From positions 248,001 to 312,000 of the forward strand of contig JAFKAC010000053.1 of the NCBI GenBank assembly GCA_025766275.1: 64,000 nt of DNA, given 5' to 3'. Under the pieces are notes generated by a model. It was not told the DNA's origin, ran no database searches, and was given only the letters and a program-made list of their open reading frames with translations. This document shows, piece after piece, positions 48,498 through 61,133 of this stretch. The stretch's first letter is position 1; each line of letters begins with the position of its first letter. The DNA is from Lactarius indigo (lineage: Eukaryota > Basidiomycota > Agaricomycetes > Russulales > Russulaceae). Both the position numbers and the translations under genes were made by a program.

Positions 48498-48580
48498 ACA
48501 TCAGTTCTCACTGCTTGTGTGCCAGGTAAGCTCTCTCCTCTCCAATGTAACAACATCAGTTCTCACTGCTTGTGTGCCAG
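48498..48580 (+). repeat. 28-bp direct repeat, 55-bp period
   Basis: The same 28 bases (beginning ACATCAGTTCTCACTGC) occur at 48498-48525 and 48553-48580. The first copy ends in CAG followed by GTAAGC, a good splice donor context; the second lacks it. Confidence 0.8.
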
Positions 48581-48804
48581 ACACTCTTGCTTCTCTTGCC
48601 TGACCCCCTGTTGCTGCTTCAAGCACTCTCTGCATATCTCACCACAGTCTTCTTGTCACTGTGAGTATGCTCTCTATTTGTGCTGTTCATCATATCATAC
48701 AAACAGGGCAATATCTCATGCGATGTCACCATATTTCGGTCTCAATCAAGAACCTTGTCGCCATCGCTGAAGAACGGGTGACGTGGGGAAGTGTCCACCG
48801 AAGC

Positions 48805-50476
48805 ATGAACTTGTAAGTTGTATGTAAGCGTGTATGACTGTCTATCTAAACGAGCAACACAGGGGCGAACAAGTGTCAGTTCGCTATAGTGATTGGAGCG
48901 CAGCAGCCATGGCCTTCTGTCCCAAACTGGAGACGCTTCTGAGGCAGGGTGACTCGGAATTTGTTTCGGCAGCGGTAAGGAATATGGTTTACACCTGCAA
49001 ATACGCCGCTGATAGTACCCAACAGCTTAAAGAAGGCATGCGATCGGCACACTCGGCCGATGCTCATCGACTCAAAGAACTCACTGGAAGGTTTGCCGCC
49101 AAAAGTACGAGCGATCAAGTTAGTTTGAGCACAGATACAAAGTCGGATCGTGGATTCAACAACGACACATTGGGACGATTGCTGATACCGGTACAGCATA
49201 TCAAGGCATACGATAGGGATCCAGCAGGGTGAGCACACCAATTCCATCATTCGAAGTCAAGTGACCATGCACAGCATCCGGGAAAGTGTAAGGGAACGCG
49301 ACGAAAGATACGAAGTGATAGCCAGCTACTCGCCGGCATTCTTATATGAAGACCCAAATAACTATGATCCCAATGACGTCCTTGCAGGATTCATGCGAGG
49401 GTATTTCCTCGTCCGCGTGCGTAATACTTGAACCTGGGCAAGCAGTAATTGATGTCTTTCAGTGTTGCCGTGCAATATTCCTTGGTCCGAGGAGTGGTCT
49501 ACATGGCCCTTCAACAACACAAACCCCCACACGAACTGGGGTGGCTGGGATTTATGGGTTGCTGACCGTATCGGTTCCAATGATCGTGTATTCGGCAGTT
49601 CAGGTGAGTCGGATGATAAATTCATTGGTTCAAATATGACGTTAGGATAGGCCCGATTTGCTTTGAGTTCACAGCAAACCTGGAGCACGAAAGACGGTCT
49701 CTTTGACTACGAAGAGTTCTTTGAGACTCTGCTCCAGGTATTTGAGGTGGAGGAGGATTGGACCAATGAGACGCTGTGTTGGTGGAACCAGTGAGTGAAC
49801 GTCGCTGGTGTACTGTCTTCTCACTGGATTTCGTTCACAGACAAGTCTTCGGTCACCCTAATGGCCTCGTATCTTTGGGGTCATCTCAAGGGAGCGCTTC
49901 CGATGGTGTACTGGCCAAAGCAAGGATCCAGGCAGCAAAGCGTCGCTCTGATAAGCTGGCTGCTAATCTAGCAGCTGCCGAGGAGCAGGGTGAGTGTGCT
50001 GGTATATTACTTGATACATATTGACCGTACAAGTTCGAGCAGATACACCGTTGTTGTCACTTGGGGACGGGTCCAGTGACAATGAAGTGTATGTGCGGCG
50101 CCAACACGAAATGTCATCAAACCACAGATCCCTTAGTGGTGGACGTGATGATGGCCATAGTGATCAAGATTCTGATCACGGAGGGCTGCCCACACACCAG
50201 TCTTGGAAGCGGAGCGTCCAGGAGGAGGCAAGTCAACATGAGAGCGACGACAACGACCAAGGAGAGTCGCCTCAACCTCAAACTCGGAAGCGGAGCACCC
50301 TGCAACGGGAGGCCAGTCAATGTGAAGGCAACACCTACAGCGCTGTTGACGAAGGACCTCAAGATAAAAGGAGGACCCCCCGAAAGAATGCCAAACGTCA
50401 AAAAACAACCATGGTAAGTTTGATCCGTAACCAAGAGTGGGAAACTCTCATGCTGTTCTGTTAGAGTCAACGCTAA
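48805..50476 (+). CDS. DUF6698 family protein
   Basis: Eight exons, 48805-48812, 48863-49228, 49275-49416, 49463-49603, 49651-49790, 49841-49989, 50034-50413, 50465-50476, total 1338 nt and 445 aa. The order of segments fits DUF6698 proteins of mushroom fungi: FCPKLETLLRQ, then DRGFNNDTLGRLLIPV, FLYEDPNNYDPNDVLAGFMRG, GVAGIYGLLTVSVPMIVYSA, RFALSSQQTW, DYEEFFETLLQVFEVEED and LCWWNQQVFGHP. The tail is disordered, Gln/Ser/Asp-rich and basic at the end (KRRTPRKNAKRQK). The family's function is unknown. Its place inside the Plavaka element suggests it travels with the element. The first exon (8 nt) is the least certain; the real start may be further upstream. Confidence 0.72.
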
Positions 50477-50935
50477 TCGTCGATACTATTGTTGTCGTGT
50501 AATAAGTTCTTGTCCCAAATACAATCTGTTCTCCAGTCTGAAACAATTTATTTGTGCTAGCAAGTGCCAAAATGAACGACAAGCAGAAAAGGACATTAAA
50601 TCGATTTGTAATAGTGAATATGTGCTCGCGACGCACGAAACCATTAGGCAAGTGGGTCAGTACATAGAACAGAGAATATCAATTATAAGCGATTACAAAC
50701 AACAGGGACATGTAATCCAACCAAAATTGACCAAAATCGTCCCAAGTAACTAGAATCCCTGAAAATCCCTGAAAGCGATCACAACTTCTAACATTGATTA
50801 CAAATCACTATAACAGTTGTACCCGTTACAACGAATTGCCAAACTATGTGACTCGATAAGACCTTATAATTCCTCCTAGAATTGTACGGCTTATGGCCGA
50901 TATAATGTCTTATAAGCACTTAAAAAAACTTTATT

Positions 50936-50947
50936 TTTTTGCTGATG
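50936..50947 (-). repeat. Putative right TIR of the Plavaka element
   Basis: TTTTTGCTGATG, inverted match to 40215-40226. The preceding 50860-50930 carries CTTATAATT, GCTTATGG and CTTATAAG words like the left end. Confidence 0.55.
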
Positions 50948-51658
50948 ACGGCTCTGTGCATTCTTTCCTCCATTTCCTGACCCAGAGACCGTTCCTCTGT
51001 TGATCCGCGCTGCCACGTGCCACGCCTTCTCCTTCTCGCAACTGCACCTGAATATCGTTGTCTCGTATCTACGATGTCACCATTTACAATGGTCCTTTTG
51101 TGCCAAACCCTCCGGGTCTGTCTGAATTCGATGCAAGTTTTGCTATCTCGTCCAGTGGCTTCGTAAACTTGAACCGTCCATTCGTGATTGCTGCACCTCA
51201 CGTTCCACACAGTTGGATTTAGGTAACTCAATTGTGCTTTCATGATTTGATGCCCAGGTCTACGCTACCACTGGACGCCTCCCTTGTCACATTCCGCTTG
51301 CTTGCTCTGGCTTCCGAGATACTCAACCCCTCACAGTCTTCGCGCTCGTACATCGGTTTTCACCCTCTTACTAGATACCCTGGTCCGAAAGGCGTATATC
51401 TTCGGGACTGATAGTTACGTCAAGAGCCCGTGGGATCACCGCGGTGACGGTAGGCACGTGAGTCAATTTTTGATCTCAGCCATATCAAGTCACCAGCCTT
51501 ATCCACCTGAAGGACTAAAACAAACCGTCTATTCGCGATACTGCACTCAAACCACAATCCTCGGTCAAGGTGAGGTGGGCGGCAGTAGTTCTGTACCTTC
51601 AATTCCTACACACCACTACGCGTTGCTACTTAAGACAGTCCAATTCTCTGCGACACCA

Positions 51659-53362
51659 CTAAGTCGAGGACAACGGCTGCTGACTCATAGTCTGTACGAA
51701 CGCCTGCAGGGAGAGAACTGGCTGGTACGCAGGGACCTCGTGGCCTGCCTTGAATACGTTTAGGAACGACAGACTTCCAGCGGTCTTGAATACGCCATAC
51801 TGCACGCCGTTGACGGTGTACGGAACCAGCGACTTTGAGTTGAATTCGGTAGACTGGGCGAACTGCAGCCGGGAAATAGCCGCCTGAATACCAGCGGTGT
51901 TGCAAAGCCAGTCTGGGGACAAGTGAAGAGGACGTGAGCCATGAATCGGGCTGCGTGTGCACGGTCGAAATGTGGGAGCATTACCAGCATCACCAGCCCA
52001 GATGAGTACTTGAATGTCGCTCTGTATGACCGTACTAAGGGTGGAGAGGAAACTACGAGAAACTGGGGAACGATGAGCTGATAATTGCCAGTAGACATGC
52101 GGCCCGCTTACCATCGCCAGTGGGCACAAACTTATCATATGGCTGCTCGGGGCATTCTTGGAATACCTGCCGAGCACCGATCTTGGACTGTATGGTGGAT
52201 TTCTGAAGGTAAGCAACGAAGGTATCGGGAGGAAACGAGTCATTCGATGGAGCACGGAGGTCGTAGGGGTCGAAGTCTGAAGCACCTTCGAAAACCGCGA
52301 ATTCGACTTGGTTGAAGCAGGTGTTGTTCGCATTCACGCAATCAGTGTCAGAGCCAGAGCGGTAACAAGTCTTAAGATCGGGAAGGCAGCCTCTGTTGTA
52401 AATATTGAGGAGCGACGCAGCTTGTGAGCTATTGATGAGCGGGCGATAGGGATTGGTGAGGGCATAGTCGATGTAAGCCTTGTACTGAGGTATCGGATCA
52501 AACTGCAAAGGGCCCAGGGCCACGTGAGCGTAGGGAGACATGGACGGCTAGATGTACGCACCCAGCCATTGTTGATCCCAAGAGCAACCAGCGGAATCTT
52601 CACTCCGCAGACCGTTCCCTCGTCAATCCCGGCGTTCTGCGTCTCACTAAAGATGGTTGGGCTACATGAAGAACATTATGGGGCGCCAAAACCTACAAGT
52701 AGAATGCAAACTCGGAGCCGTAGTGTCCACCATACGACTCTGTGAACAGCCCGAAATTGCGGTTCTCGTACGTGGGGAACTGCGCGTAGAATGCCTGCAG
52801 AAGCTTCCACACGAATGGTGCGGCGGTCACCGTCGAGTTCACATCGTCAATCCCGAAGCTGAAGCCAGTACCAATGGGCTGGTCTACGTAGAGCATGTTG
52901 GCGAAATTATTCCAACTATGAGGGTTCAGCACGGGAGTAGATCCAGAGACGTTGTTGAAGGTGCAAGGGCCATTCTCCTGGAACAGGCCAATCATACTAC
53001 TGCAACCGGGACCGCCATTCAGCCACATAGCGAGAGGCGCAGTATTTGGGTTGTTTCTGGCTTCGAAGAACCAAAACCACATATTCTGAGAATACATCAG
53101 ATGGTGGAGCTTTAGAAAGTGAGGAATTTGTCACCATGTTCTCGCCGACGGAAAGATACCCTGAATACTGATTGACTCCAGGAGTGGTTTCACAGATGCC
53201 GCTGTTGGTGACGAAGGAGAGTGTTGCACCGGTGGCGGCATGATCAAATACAGTGTAGTTCACGCCATCTCTGACCTGATATGAACGTCTGTCGACAATG
53301 TGAAAGGAAGCGATGGAAAATGCAGCCGAAGCGAGTGCGACGGTTGCAGAGAGTGCAAGCAT
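51659..53362 (-). CDS. Secreted serine carboxypeptidase (S10), copy A
   Basis: Removes C-terminal residues from peptides; S10 enzymes are secreted or vacuolar. Six exons, 53362-53135, 53085-52697, 52646-52562, 52502-52112, 52062-51985, 51912-51659, total 1425 nt and 474 aa. A signal peptide is evident (MLALSATVALASAAFSIAS). Family marks: FWFFEARNNPNTAPLAMWLNGGPGCSSMIG, nucleophile Ser in TESYGGHYG, Asp in WAGDADW and His in KAGHEVPAYQP. All three catalytic residues and frame are intact. It is the first of three tandem paralogues on one strand. An ATTTAAG-like or CACTTAAGG box lies about 55 bp before the start. Confidence 0.92.
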
Positions 53363-56300
53363 GGTGCATTGGCTGAGCCTTGAGTTGAGCTGACGTCCAT
53401 GAGAGCATTTTCGACCTTAAGTGACGGAGCGGTGTTGTGGTAACCCACGGACACACATTACCGTGAAACCGCGGGCATTTGGAAAGGCCCAGATGCAGAG
53501 ATACGACAAAGTTCGAGTGCTTCCGATTCTTGCGCAGCCCGCAATGATGCGTCAATGATGTCTAAGAAAGTCGTTATCCCCGAGACCAAATAGAGTTGCC
53601 AGTTTCGCATCTGGTCACACGCTGAAAAGGCAACTGCCGAGAATCAACGTCTTCAACCAACGAGGTTGAAGTGGAGGATTGGCTTCCGCATCTTCCGCAC
53701 TGCCCCGCGAGCCTTACGGCGAACAACCCGCGAGACGCCTTATTGAAAATTACAGACATGCCGCCCATGGCGCAGAAACTGGAGCACACGTTGGTAATCC
53801 GCCTTTATAATTTACCGCGGGGCTCTCGGCAAGGCTCTCGGTTACTCTGGATCCTTGGCCCGGACCGGTATGACCCGCGCAAGAGTGACCCCCCTACAGC
53901 TGCCCCCGCAAACCTGGCGCAGCCTGGAAGAACCAGGCGGCGCCACGAGGGGCGCCACTATAGGTCAACGTCCGAGTCATCGCATATGCCTCTGGGTGTC
54001 CCCAACTGGGAAGCGCAGATCAAACGCCGGGGCATCACGAGCTCAAAAATGAGAAGAGATTAGACGAATGCCGCCACTCAACACAAAAGAATGGAAGATC
54101 TCAGTATTATCGCGACAATACAAGTCGCCCTTCCTACACCAACAAGGGCCGCGAGGACTATAAGGTGGTAGCAGGTGGCGCGGCAGCTACCTTGAGAATG
54201 GACCCAAGGTGAGGAGGGAGCACACACTGAGATTGGACCAAGGATTGGACGTACTATCACGTGTAGCGGTATTGAAAATGATAGAGATATTCAAAACACA
54301 TCCTGTGAATACATCCACCGCAGCTAGCCTTCGAGAAATATGAGATCGGAAAACAGACATGATATACAAAGGTACCTATTAACTTTTTGTGGTAAAATAC
54401 AAAGTAGATGTCTTTCTGCACGAAATCTTTTGATGGAAGCACAACAACTTCGATAATGTTATGTAAGTACCTCCACCAAATGAATTACAGAAAGTCTCAG
54501 GGTGTAAATTTGATGGTTTAGAAAAGATTTGCCAATTTACACGGTGTCTAATTTTCAGTGGAGGAGTACACAGACAGATGATCGAGCATGACGATTATCA
54601 GTGCAAGTTTAAACCCCGCTTGTTTCATATGCAACTCCGTTGATCGGAGCACTTACATCACTCGTGGTGCCGAAGCGGGGACACAAACGGCACCTTGACC
54701 ATGTGTTACAAAAGGTTTGGGGGGTCGACTGCTTGGCTTCGTTCTGATCACATTGTCTGGTGGGAAATTCTCAAAGTAACATATACTCCTATAGAATACA
54801 TGTCGTCCAATGCATATCTCTGTCTGATCGAAGAGACATTGTGCTGATGTGTAGTTATTCAAAAGGTTGTGAGTTTCTTTGGGATATTGCCACACAGGAT
54901 AGTATGGGTGTGTGTGAGAAATTCGACACGAGTTGCTTTAGCTTAGCTGAAAAAGCTGAAATGCCCATGCGATACTACGCGTCCACGGAGGCCCCTGACT
55001 TCATATACATCCTTAGACCTTTAGCCCTGACCAGGCCTGACCGGTCGGCGTTACTACTAGCCATCTCTGACCTGCGATCGGGCTCAGCACATGAAGCTGC
55101 GCTTCTATTCAACTCCCCACTTACGTCGTTCTGCTTGGTTCACGAAAACTCTCACTTCATTCTAGTATGGTCTTCAGTGGTCTATTTCCTGGAAAGTCAG
55201 ACGGGAACTTGAATCAGTGTCCAATGCCTGCCTGCGCGCTCCCCCAATGAGGTTGAGACGTTTCCAGTTGGCGGCCAATCAGAGGACAAAGGACACAAAA
55301 AGGCGTTCCAGGACTGGGCGCGTGGCTGGGATAAGAATAGGGTAGAGCGGGAAGCGGGGGGGAAACAACTCGAGTTATTGCCCAGAAATACTCTCCCGTA
55401 CAACTGCGAACCTTTCTGCGAACCCCCGGGGCGAACCGTTCTGAAAACCCCACTTATATCCACTACCTTGTTCCGATGACGGGCCTTCTCTATTAGGTAC
55501 AAAGCTATGACCGGTCTAAAGCGTCGGGCTCGCCCTCCGGGATATAAACTGTTCGAAAAAAAAAAAAAAATCAAAAGGAGGATGGACTTATCGCATCTGT
55601 TATGACCTGTATTTGAACTAGGCTTTGCTGTCGCGGTAAAGACTGAGTCCTGACCAGGCCTGCAACGATAGATATTTGACTGTTGACTACTAAATAACTA
55701 ATCTTTGCGAAACGCTTACCTTAGCTTTCCGCGGCAAGTTAGGGGAAGAACAGGCGCGAAGACACGAGGAGAGAGGAAGAGAGGGGAAAATGGGCATCGC
55801 ATTCTCAATCGATGGGGTATTCGAGGAACAGCGGGAAGGGAGAAAATGTACATGGAAGAGTGTGACTATGTAGATGCACTATGGGCTAGTAGAGACTGGG
55901 CGGAAGCACTAAGTGCTTCTCGATCGAGGTCGCAACCAGCGAGTGGGAAAAACGACCCGAGAGGCGTTTTGAATAAACCAGGGTGCGACGGGCGGGCGAA
56001 ACAAAAAGATACGGTTCTTTGAACCGTGGATAGGTGGCGGCACAGATGAAAGGGATGAACACGTGCCGCCCGGTCCGCTCGCGCAAAGACCACGCTCTAA
56101 GCCTTCGCTCGTTCCTCGCTTCGGCTCAGACCGGCGAGCTCGCTATATGTACCGTACACGCGTACGAAAATGAACATCTCATCTATGTCTTTACCTTTGC
56201 GTTAAACAATCACCGTCTGCATCTGCGTCTGCACCTCCGTCGTTTCTATGTTCCCTATTCTCATCTCTGTCACTTCTATCCAGTACTCTTCCCCTCGGGT

Positions 56301-56704
56301 CGAAGTCTATTTAATTTCTACATCGCAGGATACCCTGCCAGTGGGCCGGTAAATTCCATGACAAAATGATCTGCATATGTCCGCGGAAATCGGGGCACAG
56401 GTATAGCAAGAGCCTGTACGACTGATGCAGTGACGTCGACCATGTACTATAGGCGAGTCAAAGGTAAATTCTACCACATCGAGTGGCCCGCCTCTGGTTC
56501 AGCCTTAGTACCTGGCTTATCCCTACCTGAAGGCTTGAGGCCCGAACAAGCTCTGTATTCACACCGCTGCACTCGAACTCCTGTTCTCAGTCAAGCTGGG
56601 GTGCGCAGCAGCACTTTGGTATATTCATTTTATCAAGAAATTTATACAATTCTCTACGAGCCGCTACTTAGGAGCCAGTAGCGGCCCAATTCTCAGTGGC
56701 ACCG
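53363..56704. other. Large spacer between carboxypeptidase copies A and B
   Basis: No supported gene. It includes an A15 tract (55557-55571) and one copy of the inverted repeat described at 55795-56140. The 56500-56700 part resembles 51490-51650 and 61015-61130, the sequences just 3' of each carboxypeptidase, so the duplication unit extended beyond the stop codons. Confidence 0.55.
55795..56140 (+). repeat. Diverged dispersed repeat, copy 1
   Basis: Matches the reverse complement of 63545-63975. Shared words include GGGGTATTCG.GGAACAGCGG, TAGAGACTGGGC and TGCTCATCC-type GAACACGTGCCGCCC, and CGCTCGCGCAAAGAC. Non-coding; family not recognised. Confidence 0.7.
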
Positions 56705-58424
56705 CTACGTAGGGGACAACGGCCGCTGACTAAGAGTCTGAACGAACGCCTGCAGCGAGAGGTCAGGCTGGTACGCGGGGATCTCGTGCCCCGACTTGAA
56801 CACGTTCAGGAACGAGAGATTTCCAGCGGTCTTGAATATTCCACCCTGCACCCCGTTGACCGTGTACGGGACCAGAGACTTTGAGTTGAATTCCGCAGAT
56901 TGCGCGAACTCCAGCCGGGAGACTACTGCCTCCACACCAGCCGTATTGCAAACCCAGTCTGGAGAAAAACGAAGAGAACATGAACAATGTTTCGGGCTGC
57001 GGGTGCACGGCTGTCGAGAGATGGGAGTCTTACCAGCATCACCAGCCCAGATGAGTACTTGAATGCCGCTCTGTACGACCGTACTAAGGGTAGAAAGGAA
57101 ACTACGAGCAACTGGGGTATGAATCGGATGAGCTGACACATATCATAATTGAACTGGTAGGGCTGGCTTACGGTCGCCGGTGTTTACGAACTTATCATAT
57201 GGCGGATCGGGGCACACTTGGAATTTCTGCTGAGCGCCGATCTTGGACTGGACGGTGGGATCCTGAAGGTAAGAAACGAAGGTCTTCGGAGGAAACGAGT
57301 CATTCGATGGAGCACGGAGGTCGTAGGGGTCGAAGTCCAGGGCGCCTTCCTGAACCGCGGTCTCGATTTGGTCGGTGCAGGCATTGTTCGCGTTCATGCA
57401 ATCAGTGTCAGAGCCAGAACTGTAACAAGCGTTAAGTTCGGGGAGACACCTCCGGTTATATTTATCGAGGCATGATGTGGCTTGTGAGTTATTTATGAGA
57501 GGGCGATAGGGATTGTTGACGGCATAGTCGATGTAAGCCTTGAACTGGATTATCGGATCGAACTGCGGAGATCCCAGAGCCACGTAAATTTAAGGAGACG
57601 CGGATGACTATGTTTTACGTACCCAGCCATTGTTGATCCCAAGAGCAACCAGCGGAATCTTCACTCCGCAGACCGTGCCCTCGTCAATCCCAGCATTCTG
57701 CGTCTCACTAAACGATGGTTCGATTAGATGAAGAATATTATGGAGCGCCAAAACATACAAGTAGGATGCAAACTCGGGGCCATAGTGTCCACCATACGAC
57801 TCTGTGAACAGACCGAAATTGCGGTTCTCGTACGTGGGGAAATATGCGTAGAATGCCTGCAGAAGCTTCCACACGAAGGGTGCAGCTGTGACCGTCGAGT
57901 CCGCAACTTCGGTTCCAAAACTGAAGCCGGTGCCAATGGGCTGGTCTACGTAGAGCATGTTGGCGAAATTATTCCAACTATGAGGGTTCAGCACGGGAGT
58001 CGATCCAGAGACGTTGTTGAATGTGCATGGGCCATTCTCCTGGAACAGGCCAATCATGCTACTGCAGCCGGGACCGCCATTCAGCCACATAGCGAGAGGC
58101 GCGGTCTCTGGGTTGTTTCTGGCTTCGAAGAACCAAAACCACATACTCTGAGAATACTTTAGATGGTGGGGCTATAGAAAGTGAAGTATCTGTCACCATG
58201 TTCTCGCCAACGGAAAGATATCCTGAATACTGATTGACTCCGGGAGTGGTTTCACAGATGCCGCTGTTGGTGACGAAGGAGAGTGTCGCACCGGTGGCGG
58301 CATGATCAAATACGGTGTAGTTCACGCCATTTTTGACCTGATATGAACGTCTGTCGACATTGTCCAAGGAAGCGACGGCGAACGTTGCTGATGCAAGTGT
58401 GAAGATTGTAGAGAGTGCAAACAT
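56705..58424 (-). CDS. Secreted serine carboxypeptidase (S10), copy B
   Basis: Same six-exon plan as copy A; exon 1 is 58424-58197 and the last exon ends at 56705. Signal peptide MFALSTIFTLASATFAVAS. GGPGCSSM, TESYGGHYG, WAGDADW and KSGHEIPAYQP carry the substrate-binding and catalytic residues. The exon 3 end codon is TGG followed by GTACGT, as in copy A (GTGCGT). The fourth donor is GACC-GTAAGC. All frames close, so it appears functional. Copies B and C are more alike than either is to A (for example DPPYDKFVNTGD and QVCPDPP in both). Confidence 0.9.
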
Positions 58425-61133
58425 AGCTGAGCCTTGAGTTGAGCCGACGTATGTGAGAGCATTTTTCGACCTTAAATAGCAGAACGATATTGTGCCAGTG
58501 GTGACCGATGGACACACGTTTCTGTTTTTTTGAATCCGCACAGCTACACGTTGCTGTAATTATAATACCACGGGAATTCCGCGATATTCAGTCGCAGAAC
58601 AGAGAACAGAGACACGACCAAGCAGATTTGGTGTTTTCCGCGACTAAGTTCGAGCAAGAGTTCGAGACTTCCGAGACACCGAGTGGCCCGTAGCGTTTAA
58701 TTGCCCTTGAGACCGTATAGTGATACCCACATCGCCACCTAGAAAGGACCCAAAGATTACTTCCTATGTTGGTTTTCCTTCGGTCCCTGCAAGTGGATCT
58801 GGATGGGTGTCCTGTCGAGGGCAGTCACACACGTGCACACGTTGGGCGGGCCCGGACCGGCAATAAGAACCGGCAACACCTTGGGCAACACACAATTCTA
58901 AGTCGAGCTCAGTTGCAGTTGCCCGACCGCGGCTCAAATTTTTGCTCGTGAGAATTTTTACTTCACTCGTACACTTGTAGACGGCATAGTAGTACTCGGA
59001 AGACGAGCCTCAGCCGTTTCTCCAGAAATGCTGGGGTTGGTAGTTACTCTATTTCTCGTATGTCACTCTCACTTACAAGCCTCCTTACTACCCAAGTACT
59101 TACCTCTTAGTTACACTTGTCACTGGGCCCTGGCACTGCACTTCGCCTAGTAGTCGAACCAAGCGACTGACATCGTCACCAAGATAATCACAATAGCTGA
59201 ACTGAAGCTGCCGAGCTGCTACAGCCGTTTTCTTTCGATGTACCCCTTGATCGAAAATTTATGCAAACGGAGCGAGCTCGGAATCACACTGGCACAAGTG
59301 GAGCGAGCGGAGAACGATGAAAAATTGGGGAGCAAATGTAATAATGTAATCCAATCTACGGCTCATTTGCAACTTGAGCAAACGCTGCATATGGTAACAA
59401 CTGGCAGCTGATAATTTCTCCTCTTACCCTGATCGAGGCCTGATCGGCCTGATCAACGAGGAACACCACGTCGTCATCGCGTCATCTCTCACGTTTCCCA
59501 CCTGCTTTTCGATGCTTTCTTGCACTAACCACGTGGACATCTGGATTCGCCCGTGAACGCGTGAACATGTGAACTGGCGGCACAGCAGGATGTATCGTTG
59601 TCAGTCTGACTGCCCCCGCTAACACGAACCTATGCGCCCTCGTGGGTTTAATGACGTGCAATAGTCTTCCTCACTCCCATCGCTTGCAGAGAGCAACCTT
59701 GTACCCAGCTTACGCACGTGCGCACACACATTACTTGGCACCTCGGTCACACTACACTACGCTCGTTCCGACTTCACAAGTTCCGACTTCACAAGGATCA
59801 TTCCTGCTACCTCCCTTGTCTCCACTCTAACAATCCTAGATTCACACGTCCCCTTTTCCTTCACACGTATCCCGTATTTATAACTTCAACAGTGGAGCTT
59901 CCTGGAACTCAGATCTCAGCGGGCCTCAGTGCCACTCTTTGTCTGCGTTCCCGAGTGTGCCACACTCGCGCAGACCCTTACCAACTCAAGTACGGTGCAT
60001 TCCTGGTAGGTGCGATTAATTCTGCGAGGCCTCGCTACGCACAGAAGTATCCGCAATTCCCTGCATCTCCAGTCTTTGTAGAGCCGGAGCTACTCGGACT
60101 CCCCTTTCGCGTTACCCAAGCGTACCGCTCACGTGCGCGGCCCTAGTACCTTGAGGATAATACGTTCCCAAACTCAGCGGACACTGGTACAAAGTTTTGC
60201 CATGTGCGGAGGCCTGTGGGATTGGTCGCACTTTTCGTACCTCCCTGAACCCGAGACAGATCTGAGTTGTTTGGGAAGTGCCCTTTAGCGCAGCAACTTC
60301 CACTTCCAGGTTTAACATTCTTGTGGTCAGTTTGGGAGGGTAGAAACACCTTCTCGTCCGTATGCCTCACAACACGATTTCCGACTTCGTTTTAAGCCTG
60401 TAGCACATCCTGTCTCAGTGACATACAACATTACGGTACACATAACCGACCCAGAGCATTGCCACCACCTCAGTGATAGGACCTTCGACTGAAATTTTAC
60501 AACACATCTTGATTACACTCAACTGGCAGCAGCGTCAGACCGTACAAGCGATCTCATTCCCCTAAGTCCCAACCACATGCCGGTGACTTGTCGGCAAAGG
60601 CACTCAAGGGATCGGGAAATGGTACTGTCCTTGTGGAAAAGTTCATCGAGCGACCAAGGCATGTCGAAGCGCCGAGCGCGGACGTGAGCATGTGCACGGG
60701 TCGTCCCAATGCCATGTCCCCATCTTCAGGGTGTACAATGCGGTTTTACAGCGTGTGGAGAAGGGCAAGGCAGTAGTTGTGCTCGAGAGAGTGAAGACCT
60801 AGATGGTGCTTTTTTTCAAAAAAAAAAAAAAAAAACTAGGCACAGATCCAAGGATAGCAACCCATGTGGAAAATCGGGCCGGGCCGGCAGGGCAGGGCCC
60901 TGGCTCTCTGTCGCAACTTATTCGCTGGAAATTTCTCGGATTTTTTTTTTCAGAGTCTAGCGGGGCTGTAACGAACGTTCTGTCGATACTTTGCATGTGG
61001 CTCAAATTAAGTCTCAACTGATCCTCGATCAAGGTGATGGGTAGCAGTAGTTTGGCATATTCAACTTGATATTCAATTTCTACTAGTAACTGCTACTGGG
61101 AAGCCTGCAGCAGCCAAATTCACGGTAACACCA
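58425..61133. other. Large spacer between carboxypeptidase copies B and C
   Basis: No supported gene. It holds a plus-strand A18 tract (60820-60836) next to a GGCCGGGCCGGCAGGGCAGGGC stretch. Short ORFs at 59640-60150 have no family or splicing support. Confidence 0.5.
58471..58479 (-). promoter_or_regulatory. Probable TATA element of carboxypeptidase copy B
   Basis: TATTTAAGG on the minus strand about 47-55 bp before the start codon. It is followed by the TCGAAAAATGCTCTCA-like block that is also found before copy A. Copy C has TACTTAAGCTCGAG at the same place. Confidence 0.5.

Larger units (their letters stand above)
40215..50947 (-). mobile_element. Plavaka-type (CACTA-like) DNA transposon, about 10.7 kb
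   Basis: Contains a full-length Plavaka transposase gene plus a DUF6698 gene. Proposed ends are a 12-bp inverted match, CATCAGCAAAAA at 40215-40226 and its complement at 50936-50947. They continue into AT-rich sequence that shares GCTTAT/CTTATAA words on both sides. A 2-bp AC occurs outside each end, compatible with the short target duplications of CACTA-like elements but weak as proof. The transposase identity is firm; the exact ends are an inference. Confidence 0.65.

Noticed and set aside
50920..51243. 107-aa minus-strand ORF across the right Plavaka end, possibly a host gene cut by the element
   Set aside because: It runs into the TIR, has no recognisable domain, and joining to the left flank gave no convincing continuation.
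54660..55210. 150-aa and shorter ORFs in the spacer between carboxypeptidases A and B
   Set aside because: No domain, no intron signals in phase and no counterpart in the B-C spacer.
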